Positions 16,476-24,867 of a stretch of 64,000 nucleotides of DNA are shown piece by piece. Within the stretch, counting starts at the first letter, position 1; every line of letters starts with the position of its first letter. This stretch comes from Roseivivax jejudonensis (lineage in GTDB: Bacteria > Pseudomonadota > Alphaproteobacteria > Rhodobacterales > Rhodobacteraceae), in contig NZ_FWFK01000002.1 in NCBI RefSeq assembly GCF_900172265.1, positions 585,106 to 649,105 on the forward strand, in the 5' to 3' direction. Position numbers and translations under genes: made by a program. Under the pieces are notes generated by a model. It was not told the origin of the DNA, did not search any database, and worked only from the letters and a program-made list of their open reading frames with translations.

Positions 16476-17473
16476 GTGCGAAGCTCCTGTCTGCCCTTCA
16501 CGTTGAGTTGCCGGTCGAGAAACAGCACAGCGATCAGGATGAGGCCGATCACGAGGTTCACCGTCTCGGTGTCGGCGCCGATATAGCCCAGCCCCTTGCG
16601 CAGCAGCTGGATCGCGATCACGCCACCGAAGGTCGCCACGACCGACCCCGACCCGCCGGTCAGTTTCGTGCCGCCCAAGACCACGGCCGTGATCGCCCAG
16701 AGTTCGTAGAGCGTGCCGTCGTTGGGGTTCACCGATCCGCTTTCGGAGTAGAACACGACCGCCGACAGCGCCGCGAGGAAACCGATCAGCATGAAGTTGA
16801 TCATCATGTGCGGTCCGACGCGGATCCCCGCGTTCACCGCCGCCTCGCGGTTGTCGCCGATGGCGTAGGCATTGCGACCGTGCACGGTGAAGTTCATCAC
16901 CAGCCAGAGCACGAGAACCGTGCCGAGCAGGAACCACGTCGCTGTGTGCAGGCCCAGAACCTGCGCCTCAGCGAAGTCGATCAGCGTCCAGTTCAGGTGA
17001 GAGGTTGGCTGTTCGCCGTTGTACATGAAGACGAGCCCGCGATAGCCGAGCATCGCGCCCAGGGTCACGATGAAGGCGTCGACGCCGGTCTTCCACACGA
17101 TGAAGCCGTTGATCGCCCCGAGCACGACGCCCGTCGCGAGCGCCAGCGCCCAGGAAATCGGGATCACCCAGTCGCCGAGTCCCGCGAAGATCGGCCAGGT
17201 CATGCTGTCGAGAAGGACGATCGCCGCCAGCGCGAAGGTCGCGCCCACCGACAGGTCGATGTTGCCGTTGATCATCACCACGGTCATGCCCAGCGCGATG
17301 ATCCCGATCGGCGCGGACTGCTTGAGCAGCAGCAGCATGTTGTCGAGGTCGAGGAACGCGGTGTCGGTGACCGAGAGGTATTGGCCGGCCACCGAGAAGA
17401 ACGCCAGTTCGACCGCGATGAACGCCCAGATCGCGCCGCGCTTGAGGAAGGTTGAGAGGGACCCGGGTTGCAT
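16472..17473 (-). CDS. CUT2 sugar ABC importer, permease 2
   Basis: This 333-residue membrane protein of the RbsC/BPD_transp_2 family has about ten hydrophobic segments. It carries the family signature GIIALGMTVVMINGNIDLSVG near residues 56-76 and the conserved ALGAxxGYRGLVFMY-like loop. It forms the translocation path with the other permease encoded next door, probably as a heterodimer. Start ATG 17473 follows AGACGTCGC, a weak site, 13 bp after the upstream permease. Confidence 0.92.
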   Translation of the reverse strand: MQPGSLSTFLKRGAIWAFIAVELAFFSVAGQYLSVTDTAFLDLDNMLLLLKQSAPIGIIALGMTVVMINGNIDLSVGATFALAAIVLLDSMTWPIFAGLGDWVIPISWALALATGVVLGAINGFIVWKTGVDAFIVTLGAMLGYRGLVFMYNGEQPTSHLNWTLIDFAEAQVLGLHTATWFLLGTVLVLWLVMNFTVHGRNAYAIGDNREAAVNAGIRVGPHMMINFMLIGFLAALSAVVFYSESGSVNPNDGTLYELWAITAVVLGGTKLTGGSGSVVATFGGVIAIQLLRKGLGYIGADTETVNLVIGLILIAVLFLDRQLNVKGRQELRT

Positions 17474-17486
17474 GAGCGACGTCTCC

Positions 17487-18503
17487 TCAGGCGATGGGGG
17501 ACAGGAACCGGCCGCGCTTGGCGCCGATGTCGAGCCAGACGGCGAGGATGATGATGATCCACGTCACCACGTACTGGGCGTAGAATTGCAGGCCGATCAG
17601 CAGCAGACCGTTCTGGATGAAGCCGAGGATCAGCACGCCGATCACGGTCTTGTAGATCGCGCCCGACCCGCCGAGGAGCGACGCCCCGCCGAGGATCACG
17701 GCCGCCAGGACCTCGAGCTCCATCCCCTGCCCGACGGTGTTCTGCGACCCGAGCGAGCGGGAGGCCTGGATCAGCCCGGCGCAGGCCACGCAGAAGGCCG
17801 AGACGAGATAGCACAGGAAGACCACGCGCGCCCGGCGGATGCCCGAGAACGTGGCCGCCGTACCGTTGCCGCCGACGGCGTAGACCTTGCGGCCGAAGGG
17901 CGTGCGCGCCAGCACCACGCCCAGCGTCGCGGCCAGCAGCGCGAAGAGCAGGATGGGCACCGGGATGCCGAGCATCTCGCCCTGCCCGAAGACCGAGAAC
18001 CACGTGCCGGACTTGTCCGCGATGTCCATGTTCTGGCCGCCCGACCAGGTGAGCGTGAGCCCGTGGATCGCCGAGAGCATCCCGAGCGTCACGATCAGCG
18101 AGTTGAGCTTCAGGTATCCCACGAGAAAGCCGATGAACGCCCCGAGGCAGAGCGTCAGCGCGAACATCGCCGGGATGGCCAGAGCCGGTCCGATCTTGTC
18201 GTGCAGGTCGAGCACCACGATCGTCGAGAACGACATCATCGACCCGACCGAGAGGTCGAGGTTGCCCGAGATCACCACGAAGGTGACGCCCAGCGCCATC
18301 ACCCCGAGGATCGCCGAGGACCGTATCACGCCCATTATGTTCTCGGGATCGAGAAACCGGGAATTGGCCAGCGCGAAGCCGATCATGAACAGCACAAATG
18401 CGATCAGGATCCCCTGCTTGGCCACGAGCTTCAGGATCGGTTCGCGCGGGGGCGCGTCCTTGCCGCCGCGCTTGGCGTCGGTCGTGCTCGCGGTATCGGC
18501 CAT
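17487..18503 (-). CDS. CUT2 sugar ABC importer, permease 1
   Basis: This 338-residue RbsC-family permease starts at ATG 18503 (MADTASTTDA) after a GGAGGAGA-type site; the frame open to 18740 overlaps the SDR gene and is ignored. It has a charged cytoplasmic N-terminus, about nine to ten helices, the signature LGVTFVVISGNLDLSVGS and a C-terminal KRGRFLSPIA tail. It pairs with the second permease and the tandem ATPase. Its sequence differs clearly from permease 2, so the two are not a recent duplication. Confidence 0.92.
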   Translation of the reverse strand: MADTASTTDAKRGGKDAPPREPILKLVAKQGILIAFVLFMIGFALANSRFLDPENIMGVIRSSAILGVMALGVTFVVISGNLDLSVGSMMSFSTIVVLDLHDKIGPALAIPAMFALTLCLGAFIGFLVGYLKLNSLIVTLGMLSAIHGLTLTWSGGQNMDIADKSGTWFSVFGQGEMLGIPVPILLFALLAATLGVVLARTPFGRKVYAVGGNGTAATFSGIRRARVVFLCYLVSAFCVACAGLIQASRSLGSQNTVGQGMELEVLAAVILGGASLLGGSGAIYKTVIGVLILGFIQNGLLLIGLQFYAQYVVTWIIIILAVWLDIGAKRGRFLSPIA

Positions 18504-18532
18504 GGTCTCCTCCGGTCTGTTGCCGCCCGCGC

Positions 18533-19330
18533 TCATACCAGCGTCATGCCGCCGTCGATCATCACGATCTGGCCGGTCATGTAGTCGCTGTCGCGCGAAG
18601 CGAGGAACGTGGTCGTTCCGGTGATGTCGTCGGGCCGCGCCACGCGCCCTCTGAGGATGGAGGCCGAGAACTCCTCCATCGCCTGTCCCGGCCGTTGCGC
18701 GGCGCCGATTTCCATGAGGTCGCGATCGACCTCCTCCCACATTTCGGTGGCCACGACCCCGGGGGCAAAACCGGTGACCGTGATGTCGTGCTTGGCGAGA
18801 TCACGGGCCGCTGACTGGGTCAGGGAAACGACCGCCCATTTCGACGCGCAGTACGGCGCGACATTGTCGAATCCCTGGCGCGACGCGATCGACGCGGTGT
18901 TGACGATCTTGCCGCCCGTGCCCTGCGCGATCATGCGGCGCGCGGCCTCCTGCATGCCGATCAGGCAGCCGAGCCCGTTCACGCCCATGATCAGATTCCA
19001 GTTGTCCTCGGTCACGTCGAGAAAGTTCATGGGCCGGTTCACGCCCGCATTGTTGAACATCACGTCGAGCCGGCCGAACGTGTCGACGGTGTGCGCGATC
19101 ATCGCTTGGACCTGCGCCCGGTCCGTCACGTCGACCTGCGCGTGGGTGACGCGGCTTCCCTGCCCGTTCAGGCCGGCGCGCTTGGCCTCCGCGGCCTCCG
19201 CGACGGCTTGTCCGTTCAGGTCGGCGAAGCACACGTCGGCGCCCTCGTCGGCCAGTGCGCCGGCGATGGCGCGACCGATGCCGCGCGCGGCGCCGGTCAC
19301 GATGCAGACACGGCCCGAGACACGTCCCAT
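18533..19330 (-). CDS. SDR-family dehydrogenase (polyol/acetoin-type)
   Basis: This 265-residue classical short-chain dehydrogenase has the nucleotide motif TGAARGIG, NNAG (FNNAGVNRP), catalytic Ser in NTASIASRQ, and YCASK with catalytic Tyr and Lys. The C-terminus ends YMTGQIVMIDGG. The acidic residue after the second strand (FADLNG) favours NAD(H) over NADP(H). It probably oxidises a secondary alcohol of the imported substrate. It lies between the solute-binding protein and permease genes of the minus operon and is a paralogue of the SDR at 22456-23262 on the other arm. Confidence 0.9.
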   Translation of the reverse strand: MGRVSGRVCIVTGAARGIGRAIAGALADEGADVCFADLNGQAVAEAAEAKRAGLNGQGSRVTHAQVDVTDRAQVQAMIAHTVDTFGRLDVMFNNAGVNRPMNFLDVTEDNWNLIMGVNGLGCLIGMQEAARRMIAQGTGGKIVNTASIASRQGFDNVAPYCASKWAVVSLTQSAARDLAKHDITVTGFAPGVVATEMWEEVDRDLMEIGAAQRPGQAMEEFSASILRGRVARPDDITGTTTFLASRDSDYMTGQIVMIDGGMTLV

Positions 19331-19416
19331 GACCCCCTCCGTTCAGCAGCAGGACTGATCGGGCCGGCCGCCTCGCCCAAGGGAGGAGGCGCGCGACCGG
19401 CCCGGCGGACCGAGTC

Positions 19417-20385
19417 TCAGAAGACGGGCTTCGAGAACTCGCCCATGTTTTCCTGCGTGATCTTCGGCGTGTCGAAGTAGTTGAGGAACGGCACGTCCTC
19501 GCCGTTGAGCACGTCGAGCGCGGTCTGCAGCGCCGCCTCGGCGTCATCGACCGGGGACTGGTAGATCGAGCCCCAGTAATCGCCCGCCTCCATCGCCTCG
19601 TAGCCGACCGCGAAGTTGGTGGCGCCCACGAAGGTGATGTCGCCGGCGCGGCCCGCGGCCTTCGCCGCGTTCAGCGCGCCCACGCCCATGTTGTCGTCGC
19701 CGGAATAGACGCCGTCGATGTCGTCATACTTGACGAGGAACGCCTCCATCACCTGCTGGCTCTTTTCGCGGTTCCAGTCGCCGGGCTGGGTCTCCAGCAG
19801 GGTGACGTTCGGGCACACTTCGGGCAGCCTTTCCTCGAAGCCCTGCGCGCGCTCGATCGCGGTGGTGTAGCCGGGCTGGCCCGAGATCTGGACGATCTGC
19901 GCCTCGTCCGCGATTCCCTGCTCCTTGAAGCGGTCGCACATGATCTCGGCCGAGCGCGAACCTTGAGTGATGTTGTCAGGCCCCGAGAAGGACGCGACGA
20001 AGTCGAAGCCCGGCTCGGCGATGTTCGAATTGGTGACGATCACCGGGATGCCGGCCTGGCTGGCCTTGCGCACGGCCGGGATCACCGCCTCGCCGTTCGT
20101 CGGCCAGATGATGATGGCGTCGACCTCCTGCTGGATGAGATCCTCCATCTGCGCGATCTGGCGCGCGACGTCCCCGCCGGCATCGAGCACCACGGTCTCG
20201 ACGTTGTCGTTGGCCTCCGCCGCGTCGATGAACGCCTGCTCGTAGGTCGTCTGGTAGCTGTCCACGCCGACGTTGTTCTGCGTGATGCCGATGGTGAAGC
20301 TGTCCTGCGCGAGCGCCGATCCGGCGCATGCGACGGCCGCGAACGCGGTGGTGGCGGCGAGCGTCGCCTTGGTCTTGGTCAGCAT
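19417..20385 (-). CDS. CUT2 sugar ABC importer, solute-binding protein
   Basis: This 322-residue periplasmic binding protein of the RbsB type (peripla_BP_4) has a Sec signal peptide ending near GSALAQ-DS (residues about 1-26). The mature part begins FTIGITQNNVGVDSYQ and contains the hinge-like GDDNMGVGALNAAKAAGR. It captures the substrate for the importer. Start ATG 20385 follows GGGAGGACA. It is the first gene of the minus operon, divergent from the regulator gene, with three palindromes between them. Confidence 0.93.
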   Translation of the reverse strand: MLTKTKATLAATTAFAAVACAGSALAQDSFTIGITQNNVGVDSYQTTYEQAFIDAAEANDNVETVVLDAGGDVARQIAQMEDLIQQEVDAIIIWPTNGEAVIPAVRKASQAGIPVIVTNSNIAEPGFDFVASFSGPDNITQGSRSAEIMCDRFKEQGIADEAQIVQISGQPGYTTAIERAQGFEERLPEVCPNVTLLETQPGDWNREKSQQVMEAFLVKYDDIDGVYSGDDNMGVGALNAAKAAGRAGDITFVGATNFAVGYEAMEAGDYWGSIYQSPVDDAEAALQTALDVLNGEDVPFLNYFDTPKITQENMGEFSKPVF

Positions 20386-20531
20386 CGGTGTGTCCTCCCC
20401 GAAAACGTTATCAAGTGCTGAATTTCGGCGGCCTCGACCGGCTCCTCCCCGGTGTCCCGCGCCGTTCGCGCCGAACGGGCCGCCCTGCCCCGATTGATCA
20501 TCCAGATCCCGTCGCGTTTGCCTCCGAAATG

Positions 20532-20601
20532 TATCCATTTTGGATAATCTAGTGTCCATATTGGACATCTGGGCCCGATACCCGGGTATCCAATTTGGAG
20601 A
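20532..20601. promoter_or_regulatory. Triple palindromic operator between divergent arms
   Basis: Three 15-bp palindromes share the core TCCA-N3-TGGA: TATCCATTTTGGATA (20532-20546, perfect), TGTCCATATTGGACA (20553-20567, perfect) and TATCCAATTTGGAGA (20587-20601). Centres of the first two are 21 bp apart (two helical turns); the third is 34 bp further. A further perfect palindrome, GATACCCGGGTATC, spans 20577-20590. They lie just before the regulator start (20621) and 147 bp or more upstream of the importer operon, so autoregulation and control of both arms is likely. Confidence 0.72.
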
Positions 20602-20620
20602 GGCTTGGAGACACGTCGCG

Positions 20621-22429
20621 ATGACGCAGCGCAAAAACCAGTCGCAAAAACCGGACCCGAACGAAGTGAACCAGCCCCGCCACGATATCCTTCCGGCCGA
20701 CGAGGCCGCCGCGGCCGCGCAGCTCGATGCGGACGGCACGGCGGAGCTGGAGCGCGTGGTGACATTCATCGGCGACCTCATCTCGGAAATCGAGACCACG
20801 CTGGAGCCGTCGGCGCCCAACCCATACCTCAACATGGCACTGCATCTCATAAAGAGCCATCTCGAGGGGCGCCTGGTGACCGCCTCGGCGCTCGTGGCTT
20901 CGGCCGGCGTGCCCTACGCGACCGCCATGCGAAAACTGTCCGACATGCGCCGCGCGGGCCTCGTGGAGGACCGCGCGCGCTCGGACACGGGCAAGAGCGT
21001 GTCCCTGCATCCGAGCCCGCGCCTGATCGAGACCTGGACGCAGCTTTCGGGCCGGATCGTCCGCCTGGGCGAGACGACGTTCCGCCACGAGATGCGCGGA
21101 CCGGAGACCGCCGACTACTATTTCGGCGGATCCTACATGGCGGGGCAGTCGCTCCTTCAGCCGCCGCGGGTGCTGCCGCAGCCGCTGAAACTGTCGGGCG
21201 GCCTGCGTGTTCTCGTCCACGGCGACCCGACCTTCATGGTGATGGTCGCGCTGAAGCGCCAGTTCGAGCAGATCGTCGGCAACAGCATAAAGGTGCGGGC
21301 CTTCTCGATCGACCGCTTGCGCGCCGAGGCGCTGAAGAACGCCGAACGCGCGCAGAGCCGCTACGACCTGATCGCGGTGGACCTGCCGCTGATCGGCGAA
21401 TTCGTGAAGCGCGGCGTGCTGCGGCCCCTCGACGAGGTGATGGACGTGTCGCGGCTCGATCCCGGCGACTTCCACACCGCAGGCTGGCGCGCGACCCATT
21501 GGGAGGGGCGCCCCTACGGCGTGCCGAGCCAGACCACGCCCGAATTGATGTTCTATCGCCGCGATCTCTTCGCCGAGGCGGGCCTGGAACCGCCGACCAC
21601 GACAGACGCCGTGCTCGAGGCGGCCAAGGCGCTGCACGCGCCGCGCAAGGGCCGCTACGGCATCGCCTGGAACGCGGCGCGCGGCACGGCACTCGGCCAC
21701 ACCTTCATGATGACTTGCGCCGATTTCGGGCAGCCGATCTTCGACCTCGCGGCGATCGCGGGCGGCTACGACGCCGACCACCTCGACCGGCCGCTGACCC
21801 CCACCATCGACACTCCGCGCGCCCGCGACGCCGCCGAATACCTGTTGGCGCTGATGGACTACTCACCGCCCGACATCCTATCGATGTCATGGTACGAGCG
21901 CGTGCGCCCGTACGCCGCCGGAAAGATCGCGATGGCCTACGGCTACACGCTGCTGGCGCCGTATTTCGAGCTCGACGTCTCGTCCCCGGCCTACGGCAAC
22001 ACCGCCTACCTGCCGCACCCGCACGGCCCGCTCGGCAAGCCGATCGCGCCCGTCGGCGGCTACGCGCTCGGCATTCCCGCGAACCTGCCCGAGGACCGGC
22101 TGGCCGAAACGGTGGAGGCACTGATCGTGTTCACCTCCGCCGAGGCGCAGAAGCTGTATGTCCAGAACGGATCGCGCACCGCCCCGCGCTATTCCGTGGG
22201 TTCCGACCCGGAGGTGCGGCGGCTGTCGCCGATCTTCGACTCGGTCGAACAGATGAGCTGGCGCGACGAGCTACAGTTCTGGCCGCGCCCGCCGGCGCCC
22301 GAGATCTTCGAGATCATCCGCATCTGCGGCCACGAGTTCCACGACATGCTGCGCGGCGTCACACGCCCCGCCGACGCGCTCGCCCGCGCCCAGGCCCGCG
22401 CCGAGGCCGTCATGGCGGGACGCGACTGA
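20621..22429 (+). CDS. Regulator: winged helix fused to solute-binding-protein fold
   Basis: This 602-residue protein has no signal peptide. Residues about 55-150 form a MarR/ROK-like winged helix (VTASALVASAGVPYATAMRKLSDMRRAGLVEDRARSD region, with wing TGKSVSLHP). From about 180 (LRVLVHGDPTFMVMVALKRQFEQ) to the end runs a family-1 extracellular solute-binding fold, including PSQTTPELMFYRRDLFAEAGLEPP and GKIAMAYGYTLLAP. Such a domain is normally periplasmic; here it should be a cytoplasmic ligand sensor. Start ATG 20621 (MTQRKNQ) is preferred because the earlier ATG 20540 lies inside the operators. It is the first gene of the plus arm and divergent from a CUT2 importer. Confidence 0.8.
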   Translation: MTQRKNQSQKPDPNEVNQPRHDILPADEAAAAAQLDADGTAELERVVTFIGDLISEIETTLEPSAPNPYLNMALHLIKSHLEGRLVTASALVASAGVPYATAMRKLSDMRRAGLVEDRARSDTGKSVSLHPSPRLIETWTQLSGRIVRLGETTFRHEMRGPETADYYFGGSYMAGQSLLQPPRVLPQPLKLSGGLRVLVHGDPTFMVMVALKRQFEQIVGNSIKVRAFSIDRLRAEALKNAERAQSRYDLIAVDLPLIGEFVKRGVLRPLDEVMDVSRLDPGDFHTAGWRATHWEGRPYGVPSQTTPELMFYRRDLFAEAGLEPPTTTDAVLEAAKALHAPRKGRYGIAWNAARGTALGHTFMMTCADFGQPIFDLAAIAGGYDADHLDRPLTPTIDTPRARDAAEYLLALMDYSPPDILSMSWYERVRPYAAGKIAMAYGYTLLAPYFELDVSSPAYGNTAYLPHPHGPLGKPIAPVGGYALGIPANLPEDRLAETVEALIVFTSAEAQKLYVQNGSRTAPRYSVGSDPEVRRLSPIFDSVEQMSWRDELQFWPRPPAPEIFEIIRICGHEFHDMLRGVTRPADALARAQARAEAVMAGRD

Positions 22430-22455
22430 CAAGAAGACCGAAAGGGAGGAGACAG

Positions 22456-23262
22456 ATGGACGCCAAACGCCTCGAGGGCAAGAACATCCTGATCACCGGC
22501 GCCGGCCGCGGCATGGGCGCCGAGAACGCCGCGAGCTTCGCGGCGCAGGGGGCCAATGTCTGCCTCGCCGACATCGACCGCGACACCGCCCAGGGCGTCG
22601 CCGACACGATCAACGGACAGAATGGCGGCCGTGCAATCGCGGTGAAATGCGACGTCACCACCCGCGACGACAACGCCGCCGCGGTGAAGGCCGTGGTCGA
22701 GGAATGGGGCATGATCAACGTCGCGGTGTTCAATGCCGGCCTGAACAAGCCGCGCTTCTTCATGGATATCGACGAAGACAACTGGGACCTCATCATGAAC
22801 GTGAACACCCGCGCCATGTGGCTCGGGATGCAGGAGACCGCGCGCCAGATGATCGCGCAGGGAAAGCAGGACTATCCCTACAAGATCATCACCGTGGGCT
22901 CTATCGCCTCGCGCAAGCCGCTGGTGGACGTCACCGTCTACTGCACCTCGAAATACGGGGTGCTCGCGCTCACCCATTGCGGCGCGATCGGGCTCGCCGA
23001 ACACGGGATCACGGTCAACGGTTACGCGCCCGGCGTGGTGGTCACCCCGCTCTGGGAGCAGCTCGATAAGGATCTCGTCGACATCGGGTTCAAGCAGAAG
23101 GAAGGCCAGGCCTACGAGGACATCGTCCGCGACGCGCTGCAGATCAAGCGAGTGTCCTATCCCGAGGACGTCTCGGGCACCGCGGCGTTCCTGGCCTCGC
23201 CGGACAGCGACTACATGACCGGGCAGATGATCCACATCGACGGCGGCTGGTGCATCCAGTGA
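22456..23262 (+). CDS. SDR-family dehydrogenase
   Basis: This 268-residue classical SDR has TGAGRGMG at the N-terminus, FNAGLNKP in place of the usual NNAG, catalytic Ser in TVGSIASRK, YCTSK with Tyr and Lys, and the tail YMTGQMIHIDGG. The Asp after strand two (LADIDRD) suggests NAD. It starts after GGGAGGAGA, 26 bp beyond the regulator stop. It shares much with the SDR at 18533-19330, so the two probably act on successive or related hydroxyls of one substrate. Confidence 0.9.
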   Translation: MDAKRLEGKNILITGAGRGMGAENAASFAAQGANVCLADIDRDTAQGVADTINGQNGGRAIAVKCDVTTRDDNAAAVKAVVEEWGMINVAVFNAGLNKPRFFMDIDEDNWDLIMNVNTRAMWLGMQETARQMIAQGKQDYPYKIITVGSIASRKPLVDVTVYCTSKYGVLALTHCGAIGLAEHGITVNGYAPGVVVTPLWEQLDKDLVDIGFKQKEGQAYEDIVRDALQIKRVSYPEDVSGTAAFLASPDSDYMTGQMIHIDGGWCIQ

Positions 23263-23462
23263 CAGCGCCGCCGGTGCCGTAGTCCCCGGGTCGCCCGACG
23301 CGCGCCCGCAGGCGCGGCCCGGCCCCGGGACCGGATCGTCCGGTCCGCACGCGACGTGACGACGCCGGGCGGCCGCCATCGCCCGCGAAAGACACATCGC
23401 GGGCACTCCGCCCGCGACGGAACGAGACGGCGGGCCCAGCGCCCGCGCCATGGGAGGATCCG

Positions 23463-24761
23463 ATGAACCTTGCACTGACACCCAACGTCCTGAAACCCGC
23501 CGATCTCGATCCGAACTGGCGGTGGGAGGGGCGTATCCCGGCCTGGGGGCACACCTCGGTCGATTTCGAGCGGCGGATCGATCACGACCGCCTGCGCCGC
23601 TATCGCCTAAGCCGGACGCGCGAGGCGCTCAAGGCGAGCGACTGCGGCACGCTGCTGCTCTTCGACGTCAACAACATCCGCTACGTGTCCGGCACCAAGA
23701 TCGGCGAGTGGGAGCGCGACAAGATGTGCCGTTTCTGCCTGCTGACCGGCGACGACGCGCCCTACGTCTGGGATTTCGGATCGGCCGCGGTGCACCACAA
23801 GAAATACGCCGACTGGCTCGAGCCGTCGCATTGCCGCGCCGGCGTGACGGGGATGCGCGGCACGATCCCGCCGTCCTTCGGCCTGATGCAGAAATACGCC
23901 GAGGAGATCGCCGGACTGATCGAGGATGCCGGCATGAAGGACATGCCGGTCGGCGTCGACTACGCCGAGACCGCGATGTTCGAGGCGCTCAAGGCCGCCG
24001 GTCTGAACGTCGTCGACGGCCAGCAGGTCATGCTCGGCGCCCGCGAGATCAAGAACTGGGACGAGATCCAGCTCCTGACGCAAGCGGCCAGCATGGTCGA
24101 CGGCGTCTATCACATGATCTGGGAAGAGCTGAAACCCGGCGTCCGCGAGAACGACATCGTCGCGATGTCCAACAAGATGCTCTACGAGATGGGGTCGGAC
24201 GACGTGGAGGCGATCAACGCGATCGCCGGCGAGCGCTGCAACCCGCACCCCCACAACTTCACCGACCGTTATTTCCGGCCCGGCGACCAGGCGTTCTTTG
24301 ACATCCTGCAGAGCTACCAGGGCTACCGGACCTGCTACTACCGAACCTTCAACATCGGCCGGGCGACGCCCGGGCAACACGACGCGTACGTGAAATGCCG
24401 CGAGTGGCTCGACGCCGCGATCGCCGCGATCAAGCCCGGCGTCACCACCGACCAGGTCGCCAAGCTCTGGCCGCGGGCGGAGGAGTTCGGCTTTCCCGAC
24501 GAGCTGTCGGCCTTCGGGCTGCAGTTCGGCCACGGTCTCGGCCTCGCGCTCCACGAGCGGCCGATCATCAGCCGCGCGGTGTCGCTCGAGCATCCGATGG
24601 AAATCGAGACCGGCATGGTCTTCGCGCTCGAGACCTACTGCCCCGCCGCCGACGGCTACTCCGCGGCGCGGATCGAGGAGGAGGTGGTCGTCACCGACAC
24701 CGGCTGCGAGGTGATCTCGCTGTTTCCGGCGGAGGATCTGCCGATCGCCAACCGGTACTGA
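23463..24761 (+). CDS. M24 (creatinase/prolidase-fold) family protein
   Basis: This 432-residue protein has an N-terminal creatinase-like domain (TLLLFDVNNIRYVSGTKIGEWERD) and a C-terminal pita-bread fold. Of the five metal ligands of M24 peptidases, I see Asp in FFDILQSY, His in QFGHGLGLALHERP, Glu in FALETY and Glu in RIEEEVVV. The second Asp, expected in the following GYxxD-TRTF motif, is Cys (GYRTCYYRTF). It resembles the M24 branch that includes the DMSP lyase DddP and creatinase more than true aminopeptidases. Genes around it suggest a role in the same catabolic pathway; the reaction is unknown. Confidence 0.82.
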   Translation: MNLALTPNVLKPADLDPNWRWEGRIPAWGHTSVDFERRIDHDRLRRYRLSRTREALKASDCGTLLLFDVNNIRYVSGTKIGEWERDKMCRFCLLTGDDAPYVWDFGSAAVHHKKYADWLEPSHCRAGVTGMRGTIPPSFGLMQKYAEEIAGLIEDAGMKDMPVGVDYAETAMFEALKAAGLNVVDGQQVMLGAREIKNWDEIQLLTQAASMVDGVYHMIWEELKPGVRENDIVAMSNKMLYEMGSDDVEAINAIAGERCNPHPHNFTDRYFRPGDQAFFDILQSYQGYRTCYYRTFNIGRATPGQHDAYVKCREWLDAAIAAIKPGVTTDQVAKLWPRAEEFGFPDELSAFGLQFGHGLGLALHERPIISRAVSLEHPMEIETGMVFALETYCPAADGYSAARIEEEVVVTDTGCEVISLFPAEDLPIANRY

Positions 24762-24806
24762 CATTCCCGCCGGCGGCGCGCGCGGCGCGCGGGGACGCCT
24801 CCGGCG

Positions 24807-24830
24807 GGAGTATTTTCGCCAAGAAGAAAA
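24807..24830 (-). repeat. Dispersed intergenic repeat (copy 2, inverted)
   Basis: GGAGTATTTTCGCCAAGAAG is the reverse complement of the core found at 13320 and 48580. It is preceded by CCTCCGGCGGGAG, a small hairpin, and lies 46 bp after the M24 gene stop and shortly before the E1 alpha start. Confidence 0.65.
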
Positions 24831-24867
24831 CGGGCGCGGCGGGCAGCCGGCGCCGCGGGAGGAGATC

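Noticed and set aside
20532..20601. Considered as a short CRISPR-like or direct-repeat array
   Set aside because: Only three short palindromes with unequal spacing and no spacers of constant length; they fit operators better.
19417..20850. Longer start for the solute-binding protein (477 codons)
   Set aside because: The extension crosses the divergent promoter and operators and would bury the clear signal peptide that begins at 20385.
23263..23462. Possible small gene or RNA between the SDR and M24 genes
   Set aside because: Only GC-rich sequence with minor self-complementarity; no start signal, promoter or conserved structure recognised.
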